NCBI GenBank assembly: GCA_934533005.1
Contig: CAKTBC010000040.1
Coordinates: 1 to 15,243 of the forward strand
From: an uncultured Oscillospiraceae bacterium
Lineage (GTDB): Bacteria; Bacillota; Clostridia; Oscillospirales; Oscillospiraceae
Length of the DNA stretch: 15,243 bases
Direction: 5' to 3'
Shown: positions 5,322-13,219 of the stretch, piece by piece
How positions within the stretch are numbered: position 1 is the stretch's first letter
How the letters are laid out: each line of letters starts with the position of its first letter
Made by a program: the position numbers and the translations under genes
Notes under the pieces: model-generated
Databases searched by the model: none
What the model was told of the DNA's origin: nothing
The model's input: the letters and a program-made list of their open reading frames with translations, nothing else

Positions 5322-7532
5322 TCAGTAATAGAGCTCCACGCAAACCGTACCGCCGGGGACGGAAAGCGTGCTTTGCGCGGCTGTTGCCGCGCCGTTTACG
5401 AGCACGAGACGCGGCGCGGTACCGGGGAAGGAAACCGTGCCACCGGCGTCGGACGTGACCGTAACGGACGCGCGGTGATCGTCCCGGACAAAGTGCCGGA
5501 AGCGCGCGGGAATGTCGGAGCGGAAGATTTCCGTGCCGCCGCAGGAGAGCGTTGTCTCGCTGCCGTCGCAGACGGCGTCGTAGCGGCGGCCACGGTACAG
5601 CCGGTTTTTCTGGGAAAAGGCTGCGCCGTCGTGCATGCCGAAGAACAGGCCGTCCCATGGCGTTACGCCGAACTGCTCGAGCGACCACATGAGCGGGAAA
5701 AGCGCCGTCCAGCTGTAGAACGGCTGCGAATCCACGGTGTCCGTTCCTTCGCCGGTAAAGGGGTTGTAGTTTTCAAAGCTGCGGCGCTCGGCCGTCCAAT
5801 GCCGTTCAAAGCCGGACACGGCGCGCTCGGCCAGCCGGTGCGCTTCCGCGTCGCGGCCGCTGCGCCTCAGGCCGATATACGTCCAGAACGGCTGCGGCGC
5901 CCATGTCCGGCCGCGCCAGTAGCGGTTTTCATGTCCCGAGGGGTGCGAGGCGTTGATGGCGATGAGGGGGAACGGCGTGAAGAACTCTTCCTCGTTAAAG
6001 ATGTGGGAGAGGCACTTGTCCACGCGCTCGCCGTCGGCCGCACCGGCAGCCAGGGGGTAAAAGCTCGTCGGGCTCGTAAGGCCGAAGGTGCCGTTGGTAT
6101 TACGGTTGGCGTAGATACCCTTTTCCTCGTCCCACAGCTGCTCGTTGATGGCGCAGCGCAGCTCCTCGGCGGCAGACGCCAGCTCTTCTCTCTCGCGTTC
6201 CTTACCAAGCAGCGCGGCCATATAGGCGGTACATTCGAGATCGAGAGCAAGCTGGCTGCTGACGCCGACGTCGTACATTTCCAGAAGCCCGGAGGCCTTA
6301 TCGAACGACGCTTCGTCGTACATGGGGCTGTTGTCCATGGCGGTCTCGTTTTTGGCGGCGAGCTTTGTGCCGCGGTAGGCGCCGTCGCCGGTTGCGGAGG
6401 TGCCGAGATGGATAAGCGGGCTCGCGCCGTCCCGGCGGCGGGAGAGATACCAGCGCTGCGCACGGCGGAGCAGCGGGTAAGCGCGCTCCACGGCGGCGAT
6501 GTCTCCGCTCATAAGATAGTGCATCCAGAGCGAGAAGCCAAGCACCGGCGGCTGCGTGCGGTCTACCCATTTCTGATACGGCGAGAGCATGCCGGTAAAA
6601 TTGCCGTCCGGCGTTGCGGCGGAGAGGACGTAATCGAGATCCTGCGCAGCCATTTCCGCATCGCCCGAGAGCGAGGAGAGCATGATCTGGTAGCAGGCAT
6701 CGGAGAAGAAGAAATACCAGCCGCCGAAATTTTTGTTCCAGCTTTTGGCAATGGCGTTGTAGGCGCGGCCGAGCTCCGGGGAGTGCATGGCGTTCCACGC
6801 CATGATATCGGCAACGGCTTCGGTCATATGCGGATGCTCGCCATCGGTACTGCGCGGATAATCCCGCAGCGCGTCGGCGCGCAGCTCGTCCCAGCGGGAA
6901 AACTCTGCCGCGGCGCGGTCAGCCGCGCGGCGGGCGGTATCCTCGTCGTGCGCAAGGGACACCGCCAGGCAGACCTGCGGCGACTGCTCGAGCACGAACC
7001 GGCAGGTCGCCCACGCGCTCTCGGCGTCCTGGACGGACACGGTGGATTTATAGCCCTTGTCCGCCATGCAGAGGCCGGCATAGTCTGAGGCGCCTGCAAG
7101 GATCACGTCATACGGCGGTTCCCCGGCATAGGAAACGGCGGCAAAATAGTTATCCCTCCGGCCAAAAAGCCCGTTGGGCGTCTCGTACATGGCGCCGCCG
7201 TTCTCAAAGCCGACGGAGACGAGCATGTGATACCGGATGCCCCACTCGCGCGGCGGGCGGAGGTTCGTCATGCGGAAGAGGATCGTCCACTCGTCAAAGC
7301 GCAGGTATTCCAGCTCAAATTCCGCACAGGCGTGACCAGCGCGCATACGGCAGTAGCGGCCGGAAGACTCGTGCTCAAAGAGGCGCGTTTCCGCATCAAA
7401 CGGAAACTGCGTATACGACGATTCCGCCTCAGAGAAAGCGCCCGGGACGATCGAAAGTCCGGCGGGGAGGTTTTCCATACGGGAGCAGGAAACGGGATGC
7501 CAGGTGTTCCAGCCGCGTTCCGGCGTTATCAT
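5322..7532 (-). CDS. GH63-like (alpha/alpha)6-barrel glycoside hydrolase
   Basis: The protein has 736 residues and no signal peptide, so it acts in the cytoplasm. SD GGAGGG (7541-7546) is 8 nt from the start. Residues 1-220 are a beta-rich N-terminal domain and 235-625 an (alpha/alpha)6 barrel. Motifs shared with GH63, mannosylglycerate hydrolase and trehalase-type enzymes are ETAMDNSPMYD (396-406; Asp400 candidate general acid), YWRGRTWAPQPFW (538-550) and FENYNPFTGEG (586-596; Glu587 candidate general base). A small beta domain ends the chain (about 640-736). Members are inverting alpha-glycosidases acting on short alpha-glucosides or mannosyl/glucosyl conjugates; the exact substrate cannot be read from sequence. 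It is the last gene of the rbsD-transporter operon, starting 21 nt after the ATPase stop, which suggests it cleaves what the transporter brings in. Related alpha/alpha-barrel families (GH15, GH37) are possible. Confidence 0.8.
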   Translation of the reverse strand: MITPERGWNTWHPVSCSRMENLPAGLSIVPGAFSEAESSYTQFPFDAETRLFEHESSGRYCRMRAGHACAEFELEYLRFDEWTILFRMTNLRPPREWGIRYHMLVSVGFENGGAMYETPNGLFGRRDNYFAAVSYAGEPPYDVILAGASDYAGLCMADKGYKSTVSVQDAESAWATCRFVLEQSPQVCLAVSLAHDEDTARRAADRAAAEFSRWDELRADALRDYPRSTDGEHPHMTEAVADIMAWNAMHSPELGRAYNAIAKSWNKNFGGWYFFFSDACYQIMLSSLSGDAEMAAQDLDYVLSAATPDGNFTGMLSPYQKWVDRTQPPVLGFSLWMHYLMSGDIAAVERAYPLLRRAQRWYLSRRRDGASPLIHLGTSATGDGAYRGTKLAAKNETAMDNSPMYDEASFDKASGLLEMYDVGVSSQLALDLECTAYMAALLGKEREREELASAAEELRCAINEQLWDEEKGIYANRNTNGTFGLTSPTSFYPLAAGAADGERVDKCLSHIFNEEEFFTPFPLIAINASHPSGHENRYWRGRTWAPQPFWTYIGLRRSGRDAEAHRLAERAVSGFERHWTAERRSFENYNPFTGEGTDTVDSQPFYSWTALFPLMWSLEQFGVTPWDGLFFGMHDGAAFSQKNRLYRGRRYDAVCDGSETTLSCGGTEIFRSDIPARFRHFVRDDHRASVTVTSDAGGTVSFPGTAPRLVLVNGAATAAQSTLSVPGGTVCVELYY

Positions 7533-7553
7533 AATACATACCCTCCGGCAAAG

Positions 7554-8609
7554 TTATTTTTTGAAGTAATGCGTTTTGGAGCGGTCGGCGAGAATGTATA
7601 CCGTCTGGCCGGGGCGGTAGTGCTCCGCCTGCACATTGATGCATGCAAGAGAAAGCGTCGCCCCGCCAGCGCGGGCGGTAATGCGGCAGATCTCGCCGGT
7701 AAACACGATATCGGTGATCTCCGCCGCCGTCGCGCCGTCCGCCGCGGCATCGAGAATGCGGGTCTGCTCGCCCCGGATCGCCAGGCAGACCTCTTCGCCG
7801 TCGGCAAAGCCGTCCTGCGGCTCAACGGGGAATTCCCAGCCGTCACCGGAGACCGTCCAGCCGCCCGGCGTCTGATGCAGTGTGCCGATGAGCGTGTTGG
7901 CCTTGCCGAGAAAGTCGGAGGCGTAGAGCGATACCGGGTGGTTATAGATGTTCTCCGGCGTAGAGAGCTGCTCGATGCCGCCATTGCGCATGAGCAGGAT
8001 CTCATCGGACATCGTCATGGCCTCTTCCTGGTCATGGGTTACGAAAATCGTTGTGATGCCGACCTGCTGCTGTATGCGGCGGATCTCATACTGCATCTCG
8101 GCGCGGATCTTTCGGTCAAGCGCAGAGAGGGGCTCGTCGAGCAGCAGGATGTCCGGCTCAATGATCAGAGCGCGCGCCAGTGCCACGCGCTGTTGCTGGC
8201 CGCCGGAGAGCTGCGTCACCTTGCGGTCGGTCATGCCGGTAAGGCCGACAAGACGGATGTACTGTTCCACCTTTTCCCGGATCTGCTCTTTGGGAACCTT
8301 GCGGATCTTCAGGCCGTAGGCAATGTTGTTGAAAACGGTCATATGCGGAATGAGCGCATAGTTCTGGAACACAACGCCGATGTTGCGTTTTTCGACCGGG
8401 ATGGGCGTGAGATCGCGCTCGCCGACATGGATCGTGCCGCTGTCGGCGTATTCAAGCCCGGCGATGATGCGCAGAAGCGTTGTTTTGCCGCAGCCGGAGG
8501 GGCCAAGCAGCGAAAGAAGATTGCCGTTCTTCGCCTGGAAGGAAATATCGTTCAGAACGCGGGTATCCCCAAAGGTTTTGGAAATGCCCTGAATGGTGAT
8601 TTCAGACAT
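7554..8609 (-). CDS. ABC transporter ATP-binding protein, PotA type
   Basis: The protein has 351 residues and should drive import through the two permeases encoded just upstream. Walker A is GPSGCGKTT (36-44), the Q-loop FQNYA has Q82, the signature is LSGGQQQRVALARA (134-147), Walker B is DILLLDEP (153-160, Glu159) and the switch is H192 in THDQEEA. Residues after about 235 form the C-terminal OB-like (TOBE) domain typical of the PotA/UgpC/FbpC importers. The SD AAGGAG overlaps the end of the permease gene, whose stop is 2 nt before this ATG, so the two are probably translationally coupled. All catalytic residues are present. Confidence 0.93.
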   Translation of the reverse strand: MSEITIQGISKTFGDTRVLNDISFQAKNGNLLSLLGPSGCGKTTLLRIIAGLEYADSGTIHVGERDLTPIPVEKRNIGVVFQNYALIPHMTVFNNIAYGLKIRKVPKEQIREKVEQYIRLVGLTGMTDRKVTQLSGGQQQRVALARALIIEPDILLLDEPLSALDRKIRAEMQYEIRRIQQQVGITTIFVTHDQEEAMTMSDEILLMRNGGIEQLSTPENIYNHPVSLYASDFLGKANTLIGTLHQTPGGWTVSGDGWEFPVEPQDGFADGEEVCLAIRGEQTRILDAAADGATAAEITDIVFTGEICRITARAGGATLSLACINVQAEHYRPGQTVYILADRSKTHYFKK

Positions 8610-8611
8610 GG

Positions 8612-9445
8612 TTATTTCTCCTTATGTCCCTGCCCAACAAGCTGCCCGGCGTCGAAGCCCACGCGGTTCATGATAAAGATCACGACCGCAATGGCGATGG
8701 TAAGCAGCGTGGCAATAGCGTTGATGTCCGGGTTGTAGCCGGCGCGGATCTTGGTATAGATGAGCATCGGGAGCGTATATGTCCCGAACGGCGCCAGGTA
8801 ATACTGGATGGAAAAGCAGTTGAAGCACAGCACGAACGACATGAGAAAGCCCGAGAGCACCGCGGGGAAGATCATGGGAAGCGTCACTTCCCACAAGATC
8901 CGCAGAGGGGACGCGCCGAGCGTGCGGCTGGCTTCCTCCGGATATTTATCCATCGTCATAATGCGCGAATACGTAATGAGGAACGAGTGCGGCATGACCG
9001 CAACGAGGCAGCCGAAGAAGAGGCTGGCAAACGATTTGCCGATGCCGAGATAGTTGAAGAGCAGCAGAAGCGCGACTGCCTGCACGAGCCAGGGAATGAT
9101 GACCGGGACGTTCATCAGCGTCGGGAATGCCCTGTTCCACTTGCGGGACATCCGCCGCAGCGCGAGAGAGGCCATGATGCCGAGCACCGCCGCGCAGAGA
9201 CTCACAAGCAGGCTGAACCAGAGCGAGTACCATGTTGCGCTGAGCAGATCCGCCGAACGGAAGAGCTCGGTGTACCACTTGGTGGTAAATTCAAACGGAA
9301 GCGCACCGTATTTGGAGGAGTTGAACGACATGATGGCAATGCCGAGGATCGGGAAAAGAAGGAAAAAGAACGTAAGGCACAGCCAGACAATAAGAACGGT
9401 ATTGAACCGCCGCGCCGAAGCGTTGCGTTTGGGATTTTGTTTCAT
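8612..9445 (-). CDS. ABC transporter permease, PotC type
   Basis: The protein has 277 residues from ATG 9445 (MKQNPKR). An 11-codon longer reading frame exists from 9478 but would overlap the preceding gene and has no better SD; GGAGG at 9457-9461 serves ATG 9445 at 11 nt. Six membrane segments are expected, the first at about residues 18-40. The EAA loop that docks on the ATPase reads EEASRTLGASPLRILWEVTLP, with the conserved G and LP. It pairs with the PotB-type permease upstream (gap 7 nt; the SD abuts that gene's stop). The type II permease fold of this family carries polyamines, opines, phosphonates or iron in different members. Confidence 0.9.
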   Translation of the reverse strand: MKQNPKRNASARRFNTVLIVWLCLTFFFLLFPILGIAIMSFNSSKYGALPFEFTTKWYTELFRSADLLSATWYSLWFSLLVSLCAAVLGIMASLALRRMSRKWNRAFPTLMNVPVIIPWLVQAVALLLLFNYLGIGKSFASLFFGCLVAVMPHSFLITYSRIMTMDKYPEEASRTLGASPLRILWEVTLPMIFPAVLSGFLMSFVLCFNCFSIQYYLAPFGTYTLPMLIYTKIRAGYNPDINAIATLLTIAIAVVIFIMNRVGFDAGQLVGQGHKEK

Positions 9446-9452
9446 AGCTATA

Positions 9453-10322
9453 TTATCCTCCGATCCGCTTGTCTGCAATGTTCATGACGAGACGGATCAC
9501 GGCCAGCGTCAGCGACATGACAACAAGGAAGAGCAGCGATAGCGCCGCGCCGTAGCCCATGTTCATGGAAGTGGTAAACTGCGAGTCGATCAGGCTGCCG
9601 ATCATCATGCTGTAAGGGCCGCCGGCGATATTCGGCTCAACGAAGCTGCCGGCCACGGGGATGAGCACGATCAGAATGCCCGTCATCAGTCCCGAGAAGC
9701 TCTGCGGCAGAACAACGCTGATAAAGGTCTGAAAGCGGTTCGCCCCGAGCGAGTGCGAGGCGGCGATGACGTTGTTATCGATCTTTTCGAGGCAGGAATA
9801 AAGGGAAAGGATCATATACGGCAGGTACTCGTACACAAGGATCAGGATGACCGATCCGTTCGTATACATGAGCGAGGTTCCCGCCGGGAGAATGCCCAGC
9901 TTCAGCAGCGGCGTCATAACAAGGCCGTTCGTCTGCAGGAGCGTCATGATGGAGTAGATGAGCAGCAGCTGCGAGGTGAACGCCGGAACGATAGACACCA
10001 TGATCAGCGTGCTGCGGTACTTTTCGGGAACGATCTTGGCGATGGCCCATGCCGCGGGATAGGCGATCACGATGCAGATGGCCGTTACAAGAAGCGCTGT
10101 CCAGAACGATTTCAGCATCAGACCTCGCACCGTGAGAGAGGTAACGGCCTCCACGATGTTGCGCACGGTGTACCCCGCGACGCCGTTGAGCGTGGATACG
10201 TTGCCGTCGGCAAAGCTGAAGAACACCAGCATGCACAGCGGGACAAGACTCATGCCGAGCAGTATGGCGGCGGACGGCCAGATCAAATGCCGGGCGGCAC
10301 TACGGGGCTTGGATGGTTTCAT
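9453..10322 (-). CDS. ABC transporter permease, PotB type
   Basis: The protein has 289 residues. The SD AAAGGA (10331-10336) is 8 nt from ATG 10322. A Lys/Arg-rich N-terminus (KPSKPRSAARH) precedes the first membrane helix (about 14-37); five further helices follow. The EAA-type loop reads VIAASHSLGANRFQTFISVVLPQS. It forms the transmembrane heterodimer with the next gene product. It is separated from the binding-protein gene by a strong GC-rich hairpin, which probably lowers its expression relative to the binding protein. Confidence 0.9.
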   Translation of the reverse strand: MKPSKPRSAARHLIWPSAAILLGMSLVPLCMLVFFSFADGNVSTLNGVAGYTVRNIVEAVTSLTVRGLMLKSFWTALLVTAICIVIAYPAAWAIAKIVPEKYRSTLIMVSIVPAFTSQLLLIYSIMTLLQTNGLVMTPLLKLGILPAGTSLMYTNGSVILILVYEYLPYMILSLYSCLEKIDNNVIAASHSLGANRFQTFISVVLPQSFSGLMTGILIVLIPVAGSFVEPNIAGGPYSMMIGSLIDSQFTTSMNMGYGAALSLLFLVVMSLTLAVIRLVMNIADKRIGG

Positions 10323-10354
10323 GACGTGATTCCTTTCCAGTTACAAAAGAGGTA

Positions 10355-10386
10355 TACGGGCCGGCCAGGAGACCGGCCGGCCCGTA
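10355..10386 (-). other. GC-rich intercistronic hairpin between binding protein and permease genes
   Basis: A perfect 12-bp stem pairs 10355-10366 with 10375-10386 (loop of 8). It is almost pure G/C. On the minus strand it is followed by TACCTCTTTTG, only a poor T-tract, so it is likely a partial terminator or an mRNA-stabilising 3' end for the binding-protein message. Confidence 0.75.
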
Positions 10387-10395
10387 CGGAAAAAC

Positions 10396-11493
10396 TTATT
10401 TTGCGGCTTTGACTTCGTCCCAGAGGGAGGTCCACGCCGCGAGCTGCTCGTCGGTCAGCGGAAGAGCCAGATTGACATTGGCGGGTGCTTCGGGGTAGAG
10501 CCAGAGCGAGGCGCGTGCTTCGTCGGAGAGAGCCTCCGTAACGACCGTGTTGACGGGAGAATAGGCCTGCGCGCCGGCCGTGGCCATGCTGTTCTGGAAG
10601 TATTCGCCCGTGCAGTAGTCGATCCACTTCATGGCGAGATCCTTGTTGGCGGAGTCGCGGACGATGCACCAGTAGTCGCACCAGCCCACGGTGCCCTCTT
10701 CGGGGTGGACGTACTGGATGTTGAGACCTTCGTTTTTGAGCTCGGTGGCAATGGAGCCCCAGACGTTGCCGATCACGACCTCGCCGGAGGTGTAAGCCTT
10801 GACAAAGTCGTCGTGGCTCGTCCAGAAGGTCTTGACGTTGCTCTTGAGATCGGTCAGCGCGGTGCGCACGGTGTCGGTGTCCGGATCACGGGGATTCTCG
10901 CCGGTGTACATGGCGGCCGTGCGGATCGCGGCGTCATACTCGTTTTCAAAGGCGACCTTGCCGGCGTACTGGGGATCCCAGAGAGCGGACCAGCTCGTGA
11001 TCTCATCAGTGATGACATCCGCGTTGTAGAAGAGAGAGGTCGTGCCCCAGACCCAGGGGACGCCGATGATATTGCCGTTTTCGTCCTTGACTTCGTCGAT
11101 CGTGCGGAAGTCCTCGCGAAGGTTATTGTAATTCTCGAGCGCGGAAGTGTCAATCGTATCGAGCACACCGGCGTTCAGGTACTGCTGGAGATAGAGCGGG
11201 TTGATGCAGACCACGTCGATCTGGCCAACGCCGCCGTTCTCCAGAACGGAAAGCAGTTCGGGGATGGAGCTGAGGAAGTAGTGCTCTACCTCGCAGTCGT
11301 AGAGCTCGGCGAAGTGCGCCGCGCCGTAATCGGAGTCCGTGGCGTAGGACTGCCAGTTGGCGACGACCAGCTTCCGCTTTGCGCCGGTGCTGGTGTTGGT
11401 CTCGTTCGTGTCCGCGGGAGCGTTTCCGCACGCAGCCAGCGCCAGCAGCATGGCAAGAGCCAGAAGCAGGGCGAAGAGTTTCTTTGTTTTCAT
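10396..11493 (-). CDS. PotD-type substrate-binding lipoprotein
   Basis: The protein has 365 residues. SD GGAGGA (11500-11505) is 6 nt from the start. Residues 1-22 are a lipoprotein signal with lipobox LAAC (Cys22), anchoring the protein outside the membrane. The mature part matches the PotD/PotF spermidine/putrescine-binding cluster: LVVANWQSY (42-50) in the first strand, GVPWVWGTTSLFYN (144-157), IGNVWGS (241-247) and the W-x-D motif GWCDYW (270-275). In PotD the Asp of this last motif contacts a ligand amine; Asp273 is kept here, hinting at an amine-bearing ligand. That hint rests on remembered structures. It is the second gene of the rbsD operon and delivers ligand to the two permeases. 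Its neighbours are sugar genes, so polyamine uptake should not be assumed. Confidence 0.85.
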   Translation of the reverse strand: MKTKKLFALLLALAMLLALAACGNAPADTNETNTSTGAKRKLVVANWQSYATDSDYGAAHFAELYDCEVEHYFLSSIPELLSVLENGGVGQIDVVCINPLYLQQYLNAGVLDTIDTSALENYNNLREDFRTIDEVKDENGNIIGVPWVWGTTSLFYNADVITDEITSWSALWDPQYAGKVAFENEYDAAIRTAAMYTGENPRDPDTDTVRTALTDLKSNVKTFWTSHDDFVKAYTSGEVVIGNVWGSIATELKNEGLNIQYVHPEEGTVGWCDYWCIVRDSANKDLAMKWIDYCTGEYFQNSMATAGAQAYSPVNTVVTEALSDEARASLWLYPEAPANVNLALPLTDEQLAAWTSLWDEVKAAK

Positions 11494-11552
11494 GTCTTCT
11501 CCTCCAGATGATTCATGTTTATCTTTACCGATCGCTCGGCGAAGTACGAATT

Positions 11553-11948
11553 TCAGAAAATGCAGGACGACTGCAAGATCAGGTTGGCATAGGCGGTGTT
11601 CTCGCCGGTACGCACGATGGCGCGGCAGGTGGCAGAGAGCTTTTTGAAATCCTCGTGTGGCATTGTCTCGCAGGGGGTAGCGGAGAACCGCTTTTGGAGA
11701 TGCTCATAGAGCGCGCCGTTCACGCTCTCCGTCTCCGAAGCCAGAAAGATTTTTTCCACGCCGAAGTGCTCGAGCACAACGTCCAGCACCGCGAGAAACG
11801 ACGGCTCACCCATTTTAAGAGAAAGATCGATCACTTCCACGCCGTCCGGGATCGGAAGCCCACAGTCTGCAATGCAGAGCCGGTCGGTGTGCCGCATGTT
11901 TCCCAGAACCCGATTCAGCTCTCCGTTTAAAATAGCGCCAGTATACAT
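11553..11948 (-). CDS. rbsD: D-ribose pyranase
   Basis: The protein has 131 residues, the same length as the Bacillus subtilis enzyme. RbsD interconverts beta-pyranose and beta-furanose forms of D-ribose so that ribokinase gets its furanose substrate; it is a cytoplasmic decamer. Active-site positions known from the family are all present with the same numbering: His20 (MRHTD), Asp28 (IADCGLPIPDG), His98 and Lys102 (MPHEDFKK), Tyr120 and Asn122 (RTGENTAYANLIL). SD AAGGTGA (around 11953-11959) is about 5 nt from the start. It is first in the leftward operon, 59 nt before the binding-protein gene, and is divergent from the lacI/ribokinase pair. FucU-type fucose mutarotases are related, but length and residues favour RbsD. 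Confidence 0.92.
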   Translation of the reverse strand: MYTGAILNGELNRVLGNMRHTDRLCIADCGLPIPDGVEVIDLSLKMGEPSFLAVLDVVLEHFGVEKIFLASETESVNGALYEHLQKRFSATPCETMPHEDFKKLSATCRAIVRTGENTAYANLILQSSCIF

Positions 11949-11956
11949 TTTATCAC

Positions 11957-11969
11957 CTTTTTATCACAA
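11957..11969 (-). promoter_or_regulatory. 13-bp repeat (TTGTGATAAAAAG) in the rbsD leader
   Basis: TTGTGATAAAAAG on the minus strand recurs on the plus strand at 12113-12125, so the two copies face outward in matching orientation relative to each divergent gene. This copy overlaps the rbsD SD. It may be a regulator site or a shared leader motif; it is not a full palindrome. Confidence 0.5.
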
Positions 11970-11980
11970 GCACGAAATGA

Positions 11981-11995
11981 AAGGTTTGTGACCTT
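11981..11995. promoter_or_regulatory. Candidate operator: AAGGT-5-ACCTT palindrome
   Basis: A 15-bp inverted repeat (AAGGT at 11981-11985, ACCTT at 11991-11995) lies just downstream of the predicted rbsD start of transcription. The position suits an operator for the divergent LacI-family protein, though LacI-type sites usually have a central CG, which this lacks. Confidence 0.4.
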
Positions 11996-12004
11996 CTGCT
12001 TATT

Positions 12005-12033
12005 TTTATATCATTTATTCACGAAATGGTCAA
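12005..12033 (-). promoter_or_regulatory. Promoter of the rbsD-transporter-glycosidase operon
   Basis: On the minus strand, TTGACC (12028-12033) and TATAAA (12005-12010) are spaced by 17 nt, a near-consensus sigma-A promoter. Transcription would begin near 11998, giving a leader of about 50 nt to rbsD. The spacer holds the inverted repeat CATTT-7-AAATG (12012-12028), placed where a repressor would block polymerase. Confidence 0.8.
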
Positions 12034-12112
12034 TCTCAAGTCGAACATAAATCAAAAAATTGGCTCATCGAACAAGAAACAGCGGCAGCAACATGTAAAA
12101 ACTCCGAAAAAA

Positions 12113-12125
12113 TTGTGATAAAAAG
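12113..12125 (+). promoter_or_regulatory. 13-bp repeat (TTGTGATAAAAAG) upstream of the lacI-type promoter
   Basis: This copy is identical to the one in the rbsD leader but on the opposite strand. It ends 13 nt before the -35 of the rightward promoter. Confidence 0.5.
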
Positions 12126-12138
12126 TTAAAATTTTACC

Positions 12139-12166
12139 TTGATTTTTTCGCCGCAGCAGATATAAT
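12139..12166 (+). promoter_or_regulatory. Promoter of the LacI-type regulator and kinase genes
   Basis: TTGATT (12139-12144) and a perfect TATAAT (12161-12166) are separated by 16 nt. The -35 box is also one arm of an inverted repeat TTGATT/AATCAA (12164-12169), so a dimeric regulator bound here would cover the whole promoter and could autoregulate. Confidence 0.8.
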
Positions 12167-12208
12167 CAAAGCGAAAGGAATTGAACGGAAGGGTGGTAAA
12201 GCGGCCAT

Positions 12209-13219
12209 ATGGAGCATAAACCGACGCTTCGCAGCATCGCAGAGGAGCTGGGGCTGTCCGTCAGCAGCGTGTCACTCGTACTGAACCACAGAGAAAACCG
12301 CATTTCCCCGGAAAACCGCCAACGGATCTTTGAGGCGGCAGAGCGCGTCGGCTATCTGCCGAGCGGAAAACGGAAAAGCCGGCAGAAGCCGGTCATTCTC
12401 GGGCTGATCGTCCCGGAGCTGTCCAACGCCTTTTTTGCAGACATCGTGCAGGGGATGACGGACTGCGCCTATAAGCAGGAGGCCAAGGTCCTCCTCGCAA
12501 CGAACGGCGAGTCGCCCAGCCGCGACGCCGAGCAGATCCGCTCCATGGCCGCAACGGGCGTGTCCGCGCTGATCGTTGCCCTTTCCTACAATTGTTCGCC
12601 CGATGTATTTGCCGGCATGTCCTGCCCGGTGATCCAGGTAGACCGGCAGTCGCCGTCGCTGCCGTACAGCTCCGTCCGGCTGAACAACCGCAAAGGCGGA
12701 TATCTTGCCGCAAGACATCTGATCGAGCTGGGGCACCGCCGCATCGCATGCATCACCGGGCCGCGCTGGCTCATGAGCTCGCAGGAGCGCGAGTCCGGCT
12801 ACCGCTGGGCCATGGAGGAAGCCGGGATCCCCGTGACCGGCGACATGGTCATGGAGGGTGACTATCTCTCCGTCGGAGGATACGCGCTGGCGGACAGCGT
12901 GATCGCCGGAGGGTTTACCGCCGTATTCTGTGAAAACGATATGACTGCCATCGGGCTTTACCGGCGGTTTCGCGAGCGGGGCATCACCGTTGGGCAGGAT
13001 ATCTCCGTCGTGGGCTTTGATGACATCAGCTTCTGCGAAATGCTGGACACGCCGCTCACAACGGTCCGCCAGTCCGGCTACGACATCGGGTATGAGGCTT
13101 GCAGCCGTGCCATGCAGGAGATCGCCAACCCGGAGCTGCCGCACCAGTCCATATACTTTGAGCCCCGGCTTATCAAAAGAGAAAGCGCACGAGCGTGCAG
13201 GAAAGGAAGCACATTATGA
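12209..13219 (+). CDS. LacI/RbsR-family transcriptional regulator
   Basis: The protein has 336 residues. The N-terminal helix-turn-helix is TLRSIAEELGLSVSSVSLVLN (about 6-26), followed by a periplasmic-binding-protein-like effector domain from about residue 62 (VILGLIVPELSNAFFADIVQG) to VVGFDDISFCEMLDTPLTTVRQ near the end. The hinge segment YLPSGKRKSRQ lacks the usual N-x-x-A-R-x-L pattern that inserts into the operator minor groove, so its operator may be atypical. The ATG at 12209 has only a weak, distant SD (GGGTGG, 12191-12196). It is divergent from the rbsD operon and its TGA overlaps the kinase ATG (ATGA at 13216-13219). By family and position it should repress the rbsD operon and release it on binding a sugar or sugar phosphate; the effector is not known. 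Confidence 0.9.
   Translation: MEHKPTLRSIAEELGLSVSSVSLVLNHRENRISPENRQRIFEAAERVGYLPSGKRKSRQKPVILGLIVPELSNAFFADIVQGMTDCAYKQEAKVLLATNGESPSRDAEQIRSMAATGVSALIVALSYNCSPDVFAGMSCPVIQVDRQSPSLPYSSVRLNNRKGGYLAARHLIELGHRRIACITGPRWLMSSQERESGYRWAMEEAGIPVTGDMVMEGDYLSVGGYALADSVIAGGFTAVFCENDMTAIGLYRRFRERGITVGQDISVVGFDDISFCEMLDTPLTTVRQSGYDIGYEACSRAMQEIANPELPHQSIYFEPRLIKRESARACRKGSTL

Noticed and set aside
5373..7088. 571-codon open frame opposite the GH63-like gene
   Set aside because: Composition is Arg/Ala/Val-rich without motifs, while the minus-strand frame shows glycosidase motifs and a proper SD.
7227..8738. 503-codon open frame opposite the PotA-type ATPase gene
   Set aside because: The minus strand carries Walker A, signature and Walker B; the plus frame spans parts of three minus-strand genes and has no recognisable domain.
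11976..11994. Catabolite-response (cre) site in the rbsD leader
   Set aside because: ATGAAAGGTTTGTGACC has the TGAAA half but lacks the central CG and the proper second half.
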